Part shown: positions 62,767-64,000 of the stretch, piece after piece
Numbering within the stretch: position 1 is the stretch's first letter
How the letters are laid out: every line of letters begins with the position of its first letter
Assembly: GCA_019449595.1 (NCBI GenBank)
Contig: JAGRPL010000004.1
Span: 434,001 to 498,000, forward strand
Direction of reading: 5' to 3'
Origin: Rhodoferax sp.
GTDB lineage: Bacteria > Pseudomonadota > Gammaproteobacteria > Burkholderiales > Burkholderiaceae_C
Length of the DNA: 64,000 nucleotides
Translations under genes and position numbers: made by a program
Notes under the pieces: generated by a model
What the model was told of the DNA's origin: nothing
The model's input: the letters and a program-made list of their open reading frames with translations, nothing else
Databases searched by the model: none

Positions 62767-64000
62767 ATGGGATTGTTGAGCCTTGCGATCTGGACGCCTA
62801 TTGCGTTCGGTGTGGTGTTGTTGGCACTGGGTCGTGATGACCAGGCCCCGGCGGTGCGTCGGGTGGCGTTGATTGGCGCGCTGGTCAGCTTTCTGGTGAC
62901 CTTGCCGCTGTACGGCCAGTTCGATACCACGACAGCCGCCTTGCAGTATGTTGAAAAGACGTCCTGGATTGAACGCTTCAATGTGAACTACCACCTGGGT
63001 ATTGATGGCATTTCCTTCTGGTTCGTGCTGTTGACGGCCTTCATCAATGTGGTGGTGGTTATCGCTGGCTGGGAGGTCATTACCCGGCGCGTCAACCAGT
63101 ACATGGGTGCCTTTCTCATTCTCAGCGGGCTGATGATCGGCGTGTTTTGCGCGCAGGACGGGTTGCTGTTCTACGTGTTCTTCGAAGCCACGCTGATTCC
63201 GATGTACCTGATCATCGGCATCTGGGGCGGTCCCAACAAGATTTACGCGGCGTTCAAGTTTTTTCTGTACACCTTGCTGGGCTCCTTGCTGATGCTGGTT
63301 GCCCTGATCTACCTGTACACCAAGTCGGGCGGCAGCTTCGACCTGTCCGTCTGGCACGCATTGCCGCTGGATCGCACTGCGCAGACCATGCTGTTCTTTG
63401 CCTTCTTCGCCGCCTTCGCCGTCAAGGTGCCCATGTGGCCGGTGCACACCTGGCTGCCCGACGTGCACGTGGAGGCGCCCACCGGTGGATCGGCCGTGCT
63501 GGCGGCCATCATGCTCAAGCTGGGTGCCTATGGCTTCCTGCGCTTCTCCCTGCCTATCGCCCCGGATGCCGCGCATGAGTGGGCCTGGCTGATGATTGCG
63601 CTGTCGCTGATTGCCGTGGTCTATGTGGGCCTGGTCGCCATGGTCCAGCAGGACATGAAGAAGCTGGTGGCGTATTCGTCCGTGGCCCACATGGGTTTTG
63701 TGACTCTGGGCTTCTTCATTTTCAATGATGTCGGCGTGGCTGGTGGTGTGGTGCAGATGATTGCCCACGGCTTTGTGTCGGCTGCCATGTTCCTGTCCAT
63801 CGGGGTGCTGTACGACCGCGTGCACTCCCGCGAGATTGCCAGCTACGGTGGCGTCGTCAACACCATGCCCAAATTCGCGGCGTTTGCCCTGTTTTTCTCC
63901 ATGGCCAATTGCGGCTTGCCGGGAACGGCCGGCTTCGTGGGCGAATGGATGGTCATCCTGGGTGCGGTCAAGTTCAACTTCTGGATTGGTTTTGGTGCCG
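62767..64000 (+). CDS. nuoM: NADH-quinone oxidoreductase subunit M, 3' end outside the window
   Basis: NuoM is a second antiporter-like proton-pumping subunit. The visible 411 residues carry about eleven helices, the channel Glu in FFEATLIPMYLIIGIWGG, the channel Lys in FAVKVPMWPVHTWLPDVHVE and LVAMVQQDMKKLVAYSSVAH. The window ends inside the gene. nuoN would be expected next. Confidence 0.97.
   Translation, partial: MGLLSLAIWTPIAFGVVLLALGRDDQAPAVRRVALIGALVSFLVTLPLYGQFDTTTAALQYVEKTSWIERFNVNYHLGIDGISFWFVLLTAFINVVVVIAGWEVITRRVNQYMGAFLILSGLMIGVFCAQDGLLFYVFFEATLIPMYLIIGIWGGPNKIYAAFKFFLYTLLGSLLMLVALIYLYTKSGGSFDLSVWHALPLDRTAQTMLFFAFFAAFAVKVPMWPVHTWLPDVHVEAPTGGSAVLAAIMLKLGAYGFLRFSLPIAPDAAHEWAWLMIALSLIAVVYVGLVAMVQQDMKKLVAYSSVAHMGFVTLGFFIFNDVGVAGGVVQMIAHGFVSAAMFLSIGVLYDRVHSREIASYGGVVNTMPKFAAFALFFSMANCGLPGTAGFVGEWMVILGAVKFNFWIGFGA

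Noticed and set aside
1-64000. CRISPR arrays, insertion sequences, prophage or plasmid origin
   Set aside because: No direct-repeat arrays, transposases, integrases or replication genes were seen in any frame.

Overview
The window reads as chromosomal core DNA of a betaproteobacterium of the order Burkholderiales, most likely family Comamonadaceae. The basis is the high G+C, the protein sequences, the order rpsO-pnp-quinone oxidoreductase-tpiA-secG-tRNA-Leu-nuoA..M, and a dispersed repeat (core GATAGCTGTCTGCGCAG) that resembles elements I remember from Comamonadaceae genomes. I cannot name the genus. No transposase, integrase, CRISPR array or rRNA was seen.

Layout. 1-13.2 kb is a mixed housekeeping stretch: glnS (cut by the window edge, with an unusual internal insertion), a polytopic membrane protein, a phage-type P-loop protein with an altered Walker A, a TPR protein, an NRAMP-type metal transporter behind a long structured leader, ccoG, uppP, an alpha/beta hydrolase, an Anbu-type proteasome homologue and mutS. 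13.4-19.6 kb holds a Crp/Fnr regulator divergent from a DUF4395 membrane protein with two tandem Fnr-like sites between them, an HtrA-type protease and a PAS-GGDEF-EAL protein. 19.6-28.5 kb carries suhB, trmJ, cysE, mog, darP, pmbA, an atypical cytochrome P450 behind a perfect palindrome, yqeY, rpsU and a BaiN/HI0933 flavoprotein.

28.6-42.4 kb is a nitrate assimilation locus, almost entirely on the minus strand: nasT, then a sigma-54 promoter, an ANTAR-type antitermination leader, nrtA-nrtB-nrtD (nitrate uptake), nirB, two secreted paralogues made of a NarX/PilJ-like sensory bundle, nirD, nasA, ybiB and cobA. Nitrate enters through NrtABD, NasA reduces it to nitrite and NirBD reduces nitrite to ammonium. 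CobA supplies siroheme precursor and Mog (22 kb) the molybdenum cofactor. NasT should release the leader terminator when nitrate is available, and the sigma-54 promoter ties the operon to nitrogen limitation. The two stand-alone sensory-bundle proteins have no assigned role in this pathway and are the best candidate here for an undescribed component.

42.5-51.3 kb contains a GNAT protein, tsaD, a small heat shock protein, an orphan LivK-like binding protein, rpsO-pnp with a long RNase III-type hairpin between them, a quinone oxidoreductase, tpiA, secG and tRNA-Leu(GAG). From 51.4 kb to the end runs the complex I operon nuoA to nuoM, cut by the window edge inside nuoM.
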